Source: Congeria kusceri (lineage: Eukaryota; Mollusca; Bivalvia; Myida; Dreissenidae). From it: 64,000 nucleotides of DNA. Under the pieces are notes generated by a model. The model had not been told where the DNA came from and made no database searches. It was given only the letters and a program-made list of their open reading frames with translations. The stretch covers positions 40,979,341-41,043,340 of the forward strand of contig CM051038.1 of assembly GCA_027627225.1 (NCBI GenBank), in the 5' to 3' direction. This document shows, piece by piece, positions 32,211 through 43,739 of this stretch (the stretch's first letter is position 1; every line of letters starts with the position of its first letter). Position numbers and translations under genes: made by a program.

Positions 32211-34001
32211 GATTGAGCAATTTCATCATTAGTCTTCACTGTTCAGTGCCATTTTTCATGTTCTGGTATTTTTATCCCCCGCCGATTAAATTTAGAGGAG
32301 GTTATTGAAATTAGTTGAATTTTAATGATATATCTACAAATTAGTTACAGGTATTGAACGAAAAATTCTTAATGGTGACACTGTAAAGATGTATGACATG
32401 TCCCATTACTATAGCTAACATTATTACAGGATTACTACCCTTTTTATATTTGGATATATTTTCTAAAAGCATTCAAGATATGAACCACGCTGTCCTCCCG
32501 ACAGCTCGTTTCAATTTGCTTTATTCTGCAGGGGATATCAATAAATTAAATGTGCTTGTTTTTCTCTCTTTCGGTTGTTGATTTCGCTTTGTGTTGCTAA
32601 ATATCTGGAAAGAAAATGACTCAGAAATACTGCAAAAAATAAAAAGAGAATAAATATCCTTGTTATAGCAAAGTTATCAAGCAGATAACTGGAGTGCTTA
32701 ATTCCACCAAATGTTCTAAAGTAGGTGGAATATTGGTGCAGTGTGGACCTAGTCATGACAACAAGTGTTTTTATGCAAGATGAAAATCAATATGCAGCAC
32801 ACATCAAACGGAAAAAGAACGAAAGCACTTTGATGTGTGTACAAATAATATTTTATTTAGTACTTGCCCAAAAATTGAGCGGGGAGCTGTTACCATGGCA
32901 GGTGGGAGCGGCCCCACGTGCCATCCTTTAGAGGTCATGCAGGGACCGTGCTGTATGGGCCCTACATGACCAAAACATGTCGGGTGATTAGCCACACTGG
33001 TTACCACATCAGACTGGGTACGAACCCATCCAGCGATGGTTGAGCGTGAAACTAATATAGAAACAGTTTCAAGCTCAATCCGTCCCTGCTCTATATGTTT
33101 CATGCAGCATGTTGCAACTAATAATATCAAAGAAAGGTTAAATTCTGTCTTTATGTCTTTTTGTTGTCTTTGCAAATAAATTGCAAGATTGGTAATAAAT
33201 AATTAAATGATTTGAATAGACAAGGACAGGTGTTGTTTCATTCCGGTTTTGTCTGTATTTTGTTTGTAATAGTTAATACTAGTAAATAAACCAGAAAATA
33301 GGTAGTGAATAATTAATTTTGAAAAGATGGAATTAATGTGTCTTAGATAAAGCTTTGTTGTAATATGTTTCATGAAATGTGCTTGTAAATAATAAACATC
33401 TTTTGGCTCTTGGAAATAAATATGTGAAACAATATTTTGTGAATGCTGAGTCATTTTTGTTCTGCATGACAAAAGTATATTAAACAGCAACTTGCACCTT
33501 AATAATAAATTTGTTATAAAATATATATTAAAATAACCTTATATTGACATTTCCCATTTCAAAAAAATACCCGTACACAGTAACATATAATGTATTGTTA
33601 TTAAATTTATGAAATAAATTTTGTACACATAAATTCAACCTTAATTTATTTGTTTCAAGTACTGTAACACCACTTTTGAAATTGATGCTGCATACAGAAA
33701 TTTGATGTTTTATTTTAGTTTAAATTCAAAACAGTTGCCAACAAACTGAAATTGAAATATATCAATTCTGCGCTCATACATTTTTGAATGCATGTACATT
33801 TACCCAATCAGTGCAAGTCCATGTAACGTGGAATGTCACATTTTATTGTTTGAAGGTGTTAAATGTACATTTTAATTGAGGTTTCTGCATCTCCTGCTAT
33901 TTTCATTACCCTTCAGACTTGTTACTGTCCACTTCCTTCAACTTTGGTTATTAACTTTTCTTTACAAGATATTGTGTTATTAGGGTTATGGAATTTTTTT
34001 T
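32211..34001. other. noncoding; unrecognised 123-codon reverse frame
   Basis: The reverse-strand frame at 33175-32804 encodes 123 residues; its second half is Gly/Pro/His-rich and unlike any family I know. The local sequence 32880-33050 is GC-richer than the surroundings, so an old coding fragment is possible but unsupported. The rest is AT-rich. Confidence 0.3.
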
Positions 34002-35075
34002 GGCGTAGCTGTCTAAGATCACTTTTGACCTAGATTTCTTGCCAATAGAATTTGGCAAATTCTCTATTTTTAGGATATGCAAACTTACAACAATGGTTTA
34101 ATGTATACCAACAACTGTTGCATACTTTGGGGGATTAAAATGTAAATAATTGTTAGCATCAGCGGTTAAAATAAAGTTAAAATAAATATATTTTCGACAT
34201 AAACTTACTGTGCGTATTAATTTGAAATTGAATGGCAGCTGCGTTCTATTAAGAGTTTAATAGAATTGTACAGTTGTATCAACTTCTCCAGTAGATGTTA
34301 ATCAACCTATAAAAAGACCTATATCTTTCAATAAATAAAATGAGGTGAAATAAGTATCGGAATACGTTGAAATGTTATTCGTGTTACTTTTACTTCCTTT
34401 ACGTAGCATTAATACATTATTGCAATACCAATTGTACATAGAAACCCTTGATACATCATATTCCTAGCGAATATAATTTTAAATCGCCATAGTCTAATGA
34501 AATTTTATGTTTATGTTATCAAAGATGGAAGTCATCATTATTTCAAATGCGCTGAATGTTCTCTGAAGATTGCTTTTCATTAGGATACACAGTATAAATG
34601 ATTAACTGACTTTGAAATGCGTATGTATTATGCGTAGATGACTTCAAGATGAATGTAGGGTATATTACTTCAGATCTAAATAACTATACGCGTCTGATAC
34701 AAAATAACTTTCATTCATTTCCGCAATTATTTTCGTACATTGTTAATTTGTTAAATTATACAGACAAATTTATATAATAATGATGTTAACGTAAATTATT
34801 TAGCTTATTCATGTATCACTAGTGAAAACATGGGGCGGTATGATCGTTTTATTCACGGTACAAATATGATTAATTTTGGGATCTGAGAAGTTTTCGTATT
34901 GTGCTAAAAAAATCTGGAGTCCAAGAAGTAGCGTTGTCTAAGTGGGGTCCGAAACATCTGCGCTCCGAGAAGCCACCGATCATCTTGGCCCTCTTATACT
35001 ATGTTGAGGGTAAAAATGATATCTCAATATTAAATGTCAATGCCAATGTCTTTTTTTTTAAAATACATTTCTTGT
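34002..35075 (+). repeat. R7 repeat, copy 1 (uninterrupted)
   Basis: Starts ggcgtagctgtctaagatca and shares, in order, aatttggcaaatt, gtataccaa-aactgttgcata, agcggttaaaat, caacttctccagtagatg, catagtctaatgaa, gctgaatgttc, ggatacacagtataaatg, ttaatttgttaaatt and tctcaatatta with copies at 51237 and 56966. It ends near catttcttgtt. It carries no transposase and no clear terminal inverted repeats; element type unknown. Confidence 0.88.
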
Positions 35076-35089
35076 TTCTAATCATCAGC

Positions 35090-36060
35090 CCTTTAGTAAT
35101 TGCCTGTCTGTCCATCAGTCCACAGTTTTCATGCTTTTCCCTCATAACTTCAAAAGCATTTAAGCTGTTGACTTGAAACTTCATAGGTGGATAGATCTCG
35201 TTGAGGAGAAGTGCATTGCATAAGAACCATTACTCTGCACTTCATAACTCGGGAGTTATTGCCCTTTGTTAATTTTTCTTTCTTCTTTTTTGCCTGAAGC
35301 ATAACTCGTAGAATATAAGAGGTATTAACTTCAAACTTCCTAGGTGGATAGATCTCAATAAGGAGAAGTGCAGACTCGGCACTTTATAATCCTAAGTTAT
35401 TGCCCTTTGTTAATTTCTCATTCTTCATTTTTGGAATGGAATATATAGGGAAAGTTTTTGTGAATGCAACTCCTACAGCTTCTAACAGATTTACTTGAAA
35501 CTTCATTGTTGAGAGTAACGTGTAGTTGTGAAAAGATGGGGATTATAATTGTTCTTCAACATTCGCAAGTTATTGCCCTTTGATTATATCTCGTCTACAG
35601 AATACATTGGGAACATTCCTTGTGAATGCAACTCCTGCTACAGTATCCAACAGATTTTCTCGTCTTCATTGTTGAGGGTAATGTGTTGTTGTGCGTAAAG
35701 ATAGGATTTGAATTTTTCTACTCCGTTAGGAAGTTATGGACTTTTTATTATATTTCCTGTATGGAATACAGAGGGCAAATTCCTTGTTTATACAACTCCT
35801 CCTTCAGTTTCCAATGGATTTTCTTAAACATTTTCTTCATTGTTGAGGGTACGTGTAGTTTTGCATAAAGATGGGGATTTGCATTTTTCTCCTCCATTCA
35901 GAAGTCATGGCAGTTTGATTATTTCTCCTCTGTGGAATACATTGGAAACATTCCTTGTATTAAAATTTATCTTCATACATTTCTTTACTTCCTTCTTTAA
36001 CCTTTTCATCCCAAGTTATCCCACGGCAATGTGTTAACCGGTCCCGAATGATAGCATGTT
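35090..36060 (+). repeat. R4 tandem-core repeat, about 140-175 bp units
   Basis: Units contain cataactt-type words, ttgacttgaaacttcat, gaggagaagtgcat and gttattgccctttg. The gttattgccc word or its derivative lies near 35256, 35397, 35570, 35737 and 35904, with increasing divergence. It follows R7 copy 1 directly. Short forward frames over it are by-products. Confidence 0.8.
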
Positions 36061-36085
36061 TCAAGGTGGGGGCCAGCCAGTTTTT

Positions 36086-36830
36086 AGCTCGACTTTTCGA
36101 TGACAAAAAGTCTAGCTATTGTCATTGCCCTGTCATCTGCGTCTGCATCAGTGTCTGCTTTTGTTATTTGTTTTGGTGAATTTTTTTGTGAAGTTTTTGG
36201 TCATTTAAAAACTATCAAGGGTATCCACTGGAAACTTTCAATACTTGTTTGTTATCAAAAGGGTACTTCATTACAACAAGGCAGGTAACCCTGTGATTTG
36301 TATTTCCAGAGTTATCTGTCCTTTGGATTTACAATTTGAAAAAAAATAATTTGGTAAATATATAATTTCTCATTAAATTGAAACTCAAGGTGCTTGTTTA
36401 TGGTGCTGACACCATTATGCAGACAAGAGGAGGTAACTCAAGGATTTTGTTGGAGTAATTACCCTTTTTTCAACTTACAATTTTCCTTTGAAGTCAAATT
36501 TCTCAATACCTATATGAGGTATTGACTTGAAACTCTAAGTGCTTGATCACAGTGATGAACTTATTCTTTAGACAAGAAGAGGTAACTCTATTAATGATTT
36601 TGTTGGAGTAATTGCCCCTTTTTCAACGTCATATTTCACAATATATGTAAGAGGTATTGACTTGAAACACAAACTACCTGATCACAGTTGTGAACCTATT
36701 CTGTAGAAAAGATGAGGTAACTATATCAAGGATTGTGGTGGAGTTATTGCCCTTTTTTCAACTTAGAAGTGTCTGTTTTAGGTAAAATTTCTCAATATTT
36801 ATAAGGATTGGAATTAGTATATTGTAACCA
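36086..36830 (+). repeat. R5 tandem-core repeat with hairpin head
   Basis: The head hairpin at 36086-36117 pairs agctcgactttt with aaaaagtctagct. About four units follow with acttgaaac, aagaggtaactc, ttgttggagtaattgccc and tttcaact words. A related head without a clear array is at 24417. Confidence 0.75.
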
Positions 36831-37238
36831 CAATCCATGACTTGTTACACAGATTTGTGATTTATCGAACTTTACTATGTAGTACAATGTCATCATTTTG
36901 TAACATGTCATCATTTTGTAACATGATCATACTCTGTATTGTATGAAGGGACAGAAGTCAAGATTAAAGATATTGTCGGTAAAGTTTGAGTTCTCTCCCT
37001 TTATAAAGTGGAAGGATTTTCCAGGATTGTATGGATGTTTCTAGTAAGGTATTGAAGTGGATCTTTGCTTTAACAAGGAGAGTCAACACTCTGAATTGGA
37101 ACTTTGGTAAAAAAAGCATAAATGAATCATAATACAGTGGTAAGAATATGCAGAAAAACTAACCTATTTTCTATGTAGTAACGACAATATTATTTATGTA
37201 ATTTTCACTTAATGTTTGAACAAGCAACTTTCACCTAA
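36831..37238. other. noncoding, nothing recognised
   Basis: One internal direct repeat, catcattttgtaacatg-type, occurs twice near 36890-36925. Nothing else. Confidence 0.4.
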
Positions 37239-37568
37239 GGCGTAAAAAACATGTTTGGTTTCAGGTTACCCGACCTACCCTAAAAAAATGCCCCCACTCT
37301 ATAAAATTGTATGGGGGTTGTCAGATATTTTTTGTTTGATTTATGTTTTTCAATAATTTAATGTTTTTTGGGGTTAAGTATGTGTTTAGTTTTGATAGAA
37401 TCCACTTTAAAACAATGTTTAAGGATATCACAGATATGTTGTGAATATTACTTCAGTTTTAGAATCTTTAAGTTGAGCATTAACTAAATTGAAAACAAAA
37501 CAAAATCCCTACCTACCTACCCAAAATTTTTGGTCATGTAACCTGACACAAACATATTTTTTTACGCC
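37239..37568. mobile_element. 330-bp MITE with TAA duplication, Harbinger-like
   Basis: The left end ggcgtaaaaaacatgtttgg and the reversed right end ggcgtaaaaaaatatgtttg are inverted repeats, extending to tcaggttac. TAA flanks both sides (37236-37238 and 37569-37571). A 3-bp TWA duplication is typical of PIF/Harbinger elements. No coding capacity. Confidence 0.8.
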
Positions 37569-37850
37569 TAATAAGCATTTTGAAAGATCTTATTATAGTC
37601 TTTCATTTTCATAAAAAATTGGAAGAAATGAACACTATTTTCATTAATCTTTGGTTTGAGTCTGATTTTTCGTTGGATTTTTGGATTGTCTGGCAAGGGA
37701 CCAGTATTAGTGTTGGGTTGAGAATGAATTCAGTGTATTCAAAATAAAAATGTTAGGAGAGATGTATTGATTATCAAATAAATTATACTTAATTTAACAA
37801 AATAACACAACAACTACAGCTTACTAGACATTGTATTAGGCAAAAAAAAA
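37569..37850. other. noncoding, nothing recognised
   Basis: AT-rich spacer between two small DNA elements. Confidence 0.4.
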
Positions 37851-38313
37851 ATTGTTGGTTTCCGCTTATCAGGGCTGTCACTATCAAATGAAACAAGTGA
37901 TTTTTATCTAAATGTGAGCGATTTGGCCAGAGATCTAGGGGACCCTTTTGTGATATTACCCATCAAAATTTATTTTAAGGTTCGTGAAAAAACAACCCTG
38001 CAGTGACGTCCCCCCAAAAATTGGGGTGTGTGTGTGTGTAAAAAGTAAAGATTTATTGGACTGCATGTAAAATGTTTTAACGCCTCCAATAAGAAACTTA
38101 ACCTTACGGTATGTCATTACCAAGAGCGCCTGTCTCGCGCAGACTGATTCAAAATGTTTGCTTATTACCGAAAAGTCGCTTATTAGCAAAAACTGCTCGT
38201 TTTACCTAAAGTGAGAAAAAATAATGATAAATAGGCAAACAAGCTTATAGGGTCGGTAGAAAAAATAGAGGGGGTGGGGGTGGGGGGGTGTCTGGTAAGC
38301 AGAAACCAACAAT
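37851..38313. mobile_element. M2 MITE-like element, copy 2, complete
   Basis: The left end attgttggtttccgcttatc and the reversed right end attgttggtttctgcttacc form a 22-bp inverted repeat with two mismatches. The interior matches 13985-14216. It includes a GT run (38025-38040) and a G-rich run (38270-38288). The target duplication was not resolved because the left flank is poly-A. Confidence 0.85.
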
Positions 38314-38322
38314 AGTTTTCTT

Positions 38323-38470
38323 ATGCCCCCACAAAGTGGGAGGCATTAAACACATTGCACTTGTCTGTCGGTACATGCGCACGTATATTTGTACGTCCCG
38401 AAATTTTGTGGACTCAACTCCTCTTTAACGGCGGGGCGGATTTCGCTCAAACTTTCACAGCTGAACAATT
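38323..38470 (+). repeat. R6 repeat, left part, with hairpin head
   Basis: The hairpin at 38323-38346 pairs atgcccccac with gtgggaggcat. The unit body follows (gaaattttgtggactcaact, cctctttaacgg, atttcgctcaaactttcaca). It is cut at TTAA by the piggyBac element and resumes at 41213. Confidence 0.9.
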
Positions 38471-38866
38471 TTAACCCTCACTGTGCTAGATATATATAAC
38501 TGATTAGAATCTCAGCTGATACTGAATAAATTTAGACTGATTCCATTATTGATAGGTATGTTACTTGGTCATCAATTTCTAATGTATTTTGCAGATTTTA
38601 GAGGAATAAGTATATGAAACCTATATGAACTTTAATCAGCAATGAGTGGCCTACACTTTGATGAGGTTGACATAGTGATTTTTTACCTGTCTCACATGTA
38701 CAGGTGTGCTAAAGGTGTGACAATGAAGAAAAAACAGGTTATTTTCCTGATTCTTATTTCTTTGATAACAATTGTAACATTTTTCAATCTTTTTATAATG
38801 ATTAAGAAAAATATTTTTCATGAATTTGTGCGTTTTATGACTTTAATTTAACAAATAATAACATCA

Positions 38867-39082
<216 letters not shown>

Positions 39083-39204
39083 TCAGGAAAATGACGTTCT
39101 GTTAGGCGTCTCTCTTGATAGTGTTGGATTGACGGACGTCCACATGGTACCTTCACCGTCTCATGGCTGGCCATCAACTGTTTTGCCAGTTCAAGTCGAA
39201 ACTT

Positions 39205-40940
39205 TTAGTGGGTCAGTGGTCTTCCATGGCAGTTCTTCAAGTACACAATGTATGCATTGGTCACTGCTAGATTCATCATATGAAAGAAAAGTTTGAGCCA
39301 CCATTTGTTTGTTTTCCTGGAGAAACCATAGTACTTCCCAAGCTGATCGAATCGATCCACACCACCCATGTGTCGGTTGTAGTCCAAAACACACTGAGGT
39401 TTTACAACTGGATCTGCATTTTGGTAAGTTTTTGAAGTGATCACAATAGTCTGATTGTGTTTAGTAGACAACATGCTCACTTCTCTTTTATCTGTCCACT
39501 TAATTGCAAGTAGATTGTCCCTTTGCGTAAAAATAACGTCACCTTTTTTTGTTTTTGCTTTCAGGGCGATGAGCACTTCACGACGCTTCAGGCGAACTGT
39601 TCCAACGGCCACAGTGTTCTCAGCAGACAGCCTGTCAAACAGGACTGGAGATGTGTAGCAATTATCCATATACAGAGAGTAGCCATTGTTCAGCAGACTA
39701 GACCTCCTATGCAGTTCCATCACAATGCCATAGGAATGACCCAGCTGAACTTCGCCAACTACTTCATTTGGGTCGGGGTCAAAGTCTGCGCCAGTGTAGA
39801 TGTTGAAATCACAAACATAACCAGATTTGCTTTCACTTACAATGTACATTTTCATACCAAACTTGTCCGGCTTGTTAGGAATATACTGCTTGAATCGCAA
39901 ACGCCCTCTCCACGGTACCATTCCCTCATCGATAGCGATGTGCTCGTCCGGGGTGTAGGTATTCCGGGACCGTGCGGTGACCACATCATATATTGGCTTC
40001 ACCTGAAATTACATAGGAACATGTAAAAATATCGGATTGGTTATATTTAACTGGAATACATTTCTGTTGAAGACAGATTTTTTTTCCATATGCAATAATG
40101 TTTATAATAAAAATACTGCATGATGCAGATTCTAGCAATAGCCAATGTTGAAAAAATATATTCAATGCATATTGTTTTCAGTGTTTGCATGTGTGTATAT
40201 GAATAATTGCAATGAATTGCTTATTTGTTTCAAGAAATAAATGTTATAAAATACAGCCATCTAAAGCGCTTGTCATTTTGATTTTTCAAGTTTTAAAGGG
40301 GTTGTTTTCATGTTTATACATTGTACAGAGGATCGAACCCGTCTTCATGTCTGCTGGGAGCAGTGGAGTTGTCAGACAGGTGAAGGAAGGATAGTATTGA
40401 CATGAAACGATCCCTTGTCATTTGAGTCCCATAAATTGGAGTGCATTCATGTTTATCAGTTGACCAATAAGCACTTATAGCATGTTTTTCCACAAGTCCC
40501 ATCAAAATCGTCATGCCTAGAAATTTTGCAATTTCATTTCCACTGGCATCAACCCAAGAGTTCATACGCGAGAATCGTGATGGGACCTTCTGGGCTCGAA
40601 TCTGAGAGAAGTAGCGATTTGTTTCAAAAGCTATATTGTCCATGTCCGTGTTCGTCATAAATACATTGAAATACTCCAACGGCGAGGCATCATGTTCAAT
40701 GTCAACATTCAAACCACTCTCACCAGTGAATGGCGGAACAAGTGGCTCCTTCACTTCGCGAGACCAATTCAACTGTAGTTCGCTCGGATAATCCCTATCG
40801 TTCTCAAAATTATCTGCTTCGAACTTCGGTAACCTTTGGTCATTGATTCCAATTAAGTCTGCTTCATCAAATCCTTCAAATTCACCATCAGAATTCGAAT
40901 TTCCAAAGTACGTATCAACAGAATTGTCAACGTCCGCCAC
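39205..40940 (-). pseudogene. piggyBac transposase, two exons, recently broken
   Basis: Exon 1 (40940-40320) has an acidic N terminus and enters the DDE_Tnp_1_7 domain at SPLEYFNVFM. Exon 2 (40002-39205) carries IDEGMVPWRGR (first catalytic Asp), YMDNCYTSPVLF (second) and MGGVDRFDQ (third, plus the adjacent conserved Asp). A GT-AG intron at 40319-40003 (317 bp, gtataa to tttcag) joins DPLYN to VKPIYD in phase 0, matching the family's continuous sequence. Damage: the first in-frame codon before ADVD is GTG, with an in-frame TAA six codons upstream; a TAA at 39205-39207 ends the protein after about 472 residues, before the C-terminal part; and the cysteine-rich tail ([12 protein letters not shown], near 38930) survives only after frameshifts. 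The catalytic core is otherwise open, so inactivation looks recent. Confidence 0.93.
40003..40319 (-). other. intron of the piggyBac transposase gene
   Basis: Reverse-strand gtataaac at the 5' end and atttcag at the 3' end. Removing it restores the reading frame and the family-conserved junction. Confidence 0.8.
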
Positions 40941-41212
40941 TTTGGAAGTCCTTTGTTTTTAAATTTTTTTGTTCAATCTCGTTAGAATTTCTTGCGCAAT
41001 ATCTGGAATTTTGTTACTATTTTTAGATCATTACATCATTTATTCTTATTTTCATTCATCAGATTAAAACATTCTTGATGACAATACCGGAAATCCGGTC
41101 TACTTTTACGAAATATGACATCACTATCGAAAACGTGTTTACTCGGTTCCCGTACGATACAGTGCATAGTTCGGAACCGGGTTTTCTCAGCTCCCGCGTA
41201 TTGAGGGTTAAT

Positions 41213-41800
41213 GTGTAGATGATCGCAAAGGAAGGAAATTTGGCTGCAACTGATTTTGGCCGATTTATGGCCCTTTGATGTTTTTCCGCTATAATTATAT
41301 ACTACATGAAATTTTTTGGACTCTACTCCTCTTTAACGGCTTGGTAGATTTCGCTCAAACTTTTACAGATCAACAGCTTCAGTGTGTAGTTGATTGTAAA
41401 GGAAGAATTTTGGCTTTGACCAATTTTGGCAGAATTGTGGACCTTTGACATTTTTTCCACTATATATATTTCATGAAATTTTGTGGACTCAACTCCTCTT
41501 TAACGGCTGGGTGGATTACGCTTGAACTTTAACAGCTGAACAACCTTAATATGTAGGTGATCGTAAAGTAAGGAATTTTGGTTGCGACCAATTTTGGCAG
41601 AATTATGGCATTTTTTCCACTATATATACTTCATGAAATTTTGTAGACTCTGCATACTCCTCTTTAATGGATGGACGGATTTTGTTCAGACTTTCTCAGC
41701 TGAACAACCTTAATTTGTCGGTGATTGTAAAGGAAGGTATTTTGGCTGCGACCAATTTTGGCAGATTTATGGCCCTTTGCTTTTTTTCCCTTTTTTTCCA
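41213..41800 (+). repeat. R6 tandem repeat, right part
   Basis: Four units of about 140 bp contain gattgtaaaggaag, ttttggctgcgaccaatttt, ggcagaatt-tggccctttg, ttttttccactatatata and actcctctttaacgg. It continues the unit interrupted at 38470. Confidence 0.9.
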
Positions 41801-41901
41801 CTATAGAATTTATATGACAATAAATTTGTGAAGGCAAAAATAAGTGTTGGCGACACGCTCGTTGTCTGTGTCCAAACATGGGGCGTGGGGGCATCAGTGT
41901 C

Positions 41902-41970
41902 TGTGACACATCCGTGTCTGTGACCGTGTCTGTGACACATCCGTGTCTGTGACCGTGTCTGTGACACATC
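41902..41970 (+). repeat. 29-bp minisatellite, 2.4 copies
   Basis: The unit tgtgacacatccgtgtctgt plus gaccgtgtc starts at 41902, 41931 and 41960. It contains a finer gtgtctgtgac subrepeat. Reverse-strand His/Thr-rich frames here are by-products. Confidence 0.9.
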
Positions 41971-42727
41971 TGGCCTATGCCTTATGTGAGCTTCTCCAAA
42001 TAGACAAACATTTAAATGACGTTGAACACTATGATATTTTTATACATGCATAAAATAACATATTTGTTAAGGCCTGTATGACATAGTAATGATATTCAAA
42101 ATAACAGATTTATTTCCAATTGCACAACAAAAGCTGTGTTACAGTGTAATTGAAATTGTATTAACCAGTCTGAACATTCAATAATGTTAAAGAAAACACA
42201 ATTGAAAATTTCCACTGCAGACAGATCCGAAATCTTGTTATAAGTAACAATTTGATTTGCCAAAAAGTGATTGAAACGGAAATAATTACAATTTAATCGG
42301 GATACATGGTTGCCAGTTGACAAGGTTCTGATACATTTTCTCATCGTTATTTGCTTATCTGCCATCTTCCAGCAGTATGAGATTGGATTTAGGTCCTCCT
42401 ATTGATTTAACTGGGTTTTGAAGCTGCTTGCAGGAGATCTAGCGTGAAACTGTAGCGGAAAATATTTAATCTGCATATTGAATTAAAGTAAGATAGGGAA
42501 ATATATTTACACTAATGTATTGATTTAATTAACCTTGATGTAATGACTGAAAAATCTTGTAAATTAATTTATTGCTAACATTTGAAGAGAAAATAATTGA
42601 TGATCGTCTCACGGCATATGATTAATTTGTTATGAGTCATTACATAAACATGTAAATAAATAGTTTTCAGGGATTCACAGAACTCCAGGCTACTTTCTAC
42701 AGGTATTCTTATTTTACTCCCTAATTA
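41971..42727. other. noncoding, nothing recognised
   Basis: AT-rich. A reverse-strand 89-codon frame (42365-42096) has no known domain. Confidence 0.35.
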
Positions 42728-43540
42728 TACCCTCACTTTTGAAAAAGTGGGGGCTGTATAGAAATCACATGTTTTGGTTTGTATATGTCGGTACGTCTGT
42801 CCGTTGGTACATCCCATACTACGTTTCTGCTCCATAACTTTGTAATGCCTGGAAGGATTTGAATATAACTTCAGATTATTATTCTACATGACCAGACGAT
42901 GTGTCGCATTCATGCGTGTTTGTCAAAGGTCAAGGTCACAATTCAAAGTTAAAGGTCAAATACTTGTATTTTGTTTCCGCTCCATTACTTCTTAATGCCT
43001 GGAATAATTTTAATATAACTTCTGATACTGCACCTATCAATATTTTCCCCCGGTTGGGGGGAGGCGGGGGAGTGGCGAGCATGTACGAGACTTTAGATTA
43101 AAAGCAATTTCCGACAGGCGGGAATTTGACATGCTGAATGATTCAGTCCCAGGAAATATACTTTGTTTGGATTTTAGATCCCGGTCATATTGGCCCCCGG
43201 GCCATTTGGTACACCAATTAAGCATCCCCCATTGAGGGGATTTAGACAAAAATGCTTGGCTCTAGGGTGGGGCATTAGATCCCCAAAAATACAATAATTT
43301 GTCAAATTCCCCTGGGATTGTCTGCCGCTCACACACACATCTCATGCTTATCAGTCAAAGGTCAAGGTCACAATTCATGGTCAAATATGTGTGAATCATT
43401 TCCGCTGGTACTCTTCATTTTGCATTTCAAGCTCATTTTTCCTATTATGCAGGTCATTTTTTCAGTCAAGACATTGTTCCGTGTCAGAGCTCTACATCTG
43501 TGTCAAAGCTCTACATCTGTGCCAAAGTGGTGTGGGGGGG
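42728..43540 (+). repeat. R8 repeat with hairpin head, split by M1
   Basis: The head near 42728-42757 pairs ccctcactttt with aaaaagtgggggc. Units contain gctccataacttt, taatgcctggaa, atataacttcagat and gtcaaaggtcaaggtcaca. The second unit stops near 43029, where the M1 element begins. R8 resumes at about 43350 (tcaaaggtcaaggtcacaat) and runs to a 13-G run near 43535. Confidence 0.75.
43030..43330 (+). mobile_element. M1 MITE-like repeat, copy 2
   Basis: Begins gcacctatcaatattttccc, the inverted form of the right end of copy 1. It shares cgacaggcgggaatttgaca, ggattttagatcccgg and aaaatgcttggctctagggt. The right terminal repeat is missing. It lies inside R8. Confidence 0.85.
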
Positions 43541-43739
43541 GGGGGTATTAATCACCATTAGTGATAGCTCTAGTTTAAAATTGATTTCTGAAGAACAATA
43601 AGTCAATTCATTTCTCTGTTATTGGACTTTCAGTAACATGTAGAATAATTATTTTTTACTTGTTTCTTGGGATTCTGATGGAAAAAAAAAATGCAACATA
43701 GTTTCTGTCTGGCAAAACACTGGTTTTTAGGCCTACCAC
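43541..43739. other. noncoding, nothing recognised
   Basis: Short spacer with no recognised content. Confidence 0.3.

Noticed and set aside
32804..33175. Possible coding fragment on the reverse strand
   Set aside because: Open for 123 codons and GC-richer than its surroundings, but no domain, splice site or repeat copy supports it.
39455..40026. Forward-strand proteins over the piggyBac gene
   Set aside because: They overlap the well-supported reverse-strand transposase exon and match no family.
41664..41969. His/Thr-rich repeat protein on the reverse strand
   Set aside because: Explained by the 29-bp minisatellite at 41902-41970 read in several frames.
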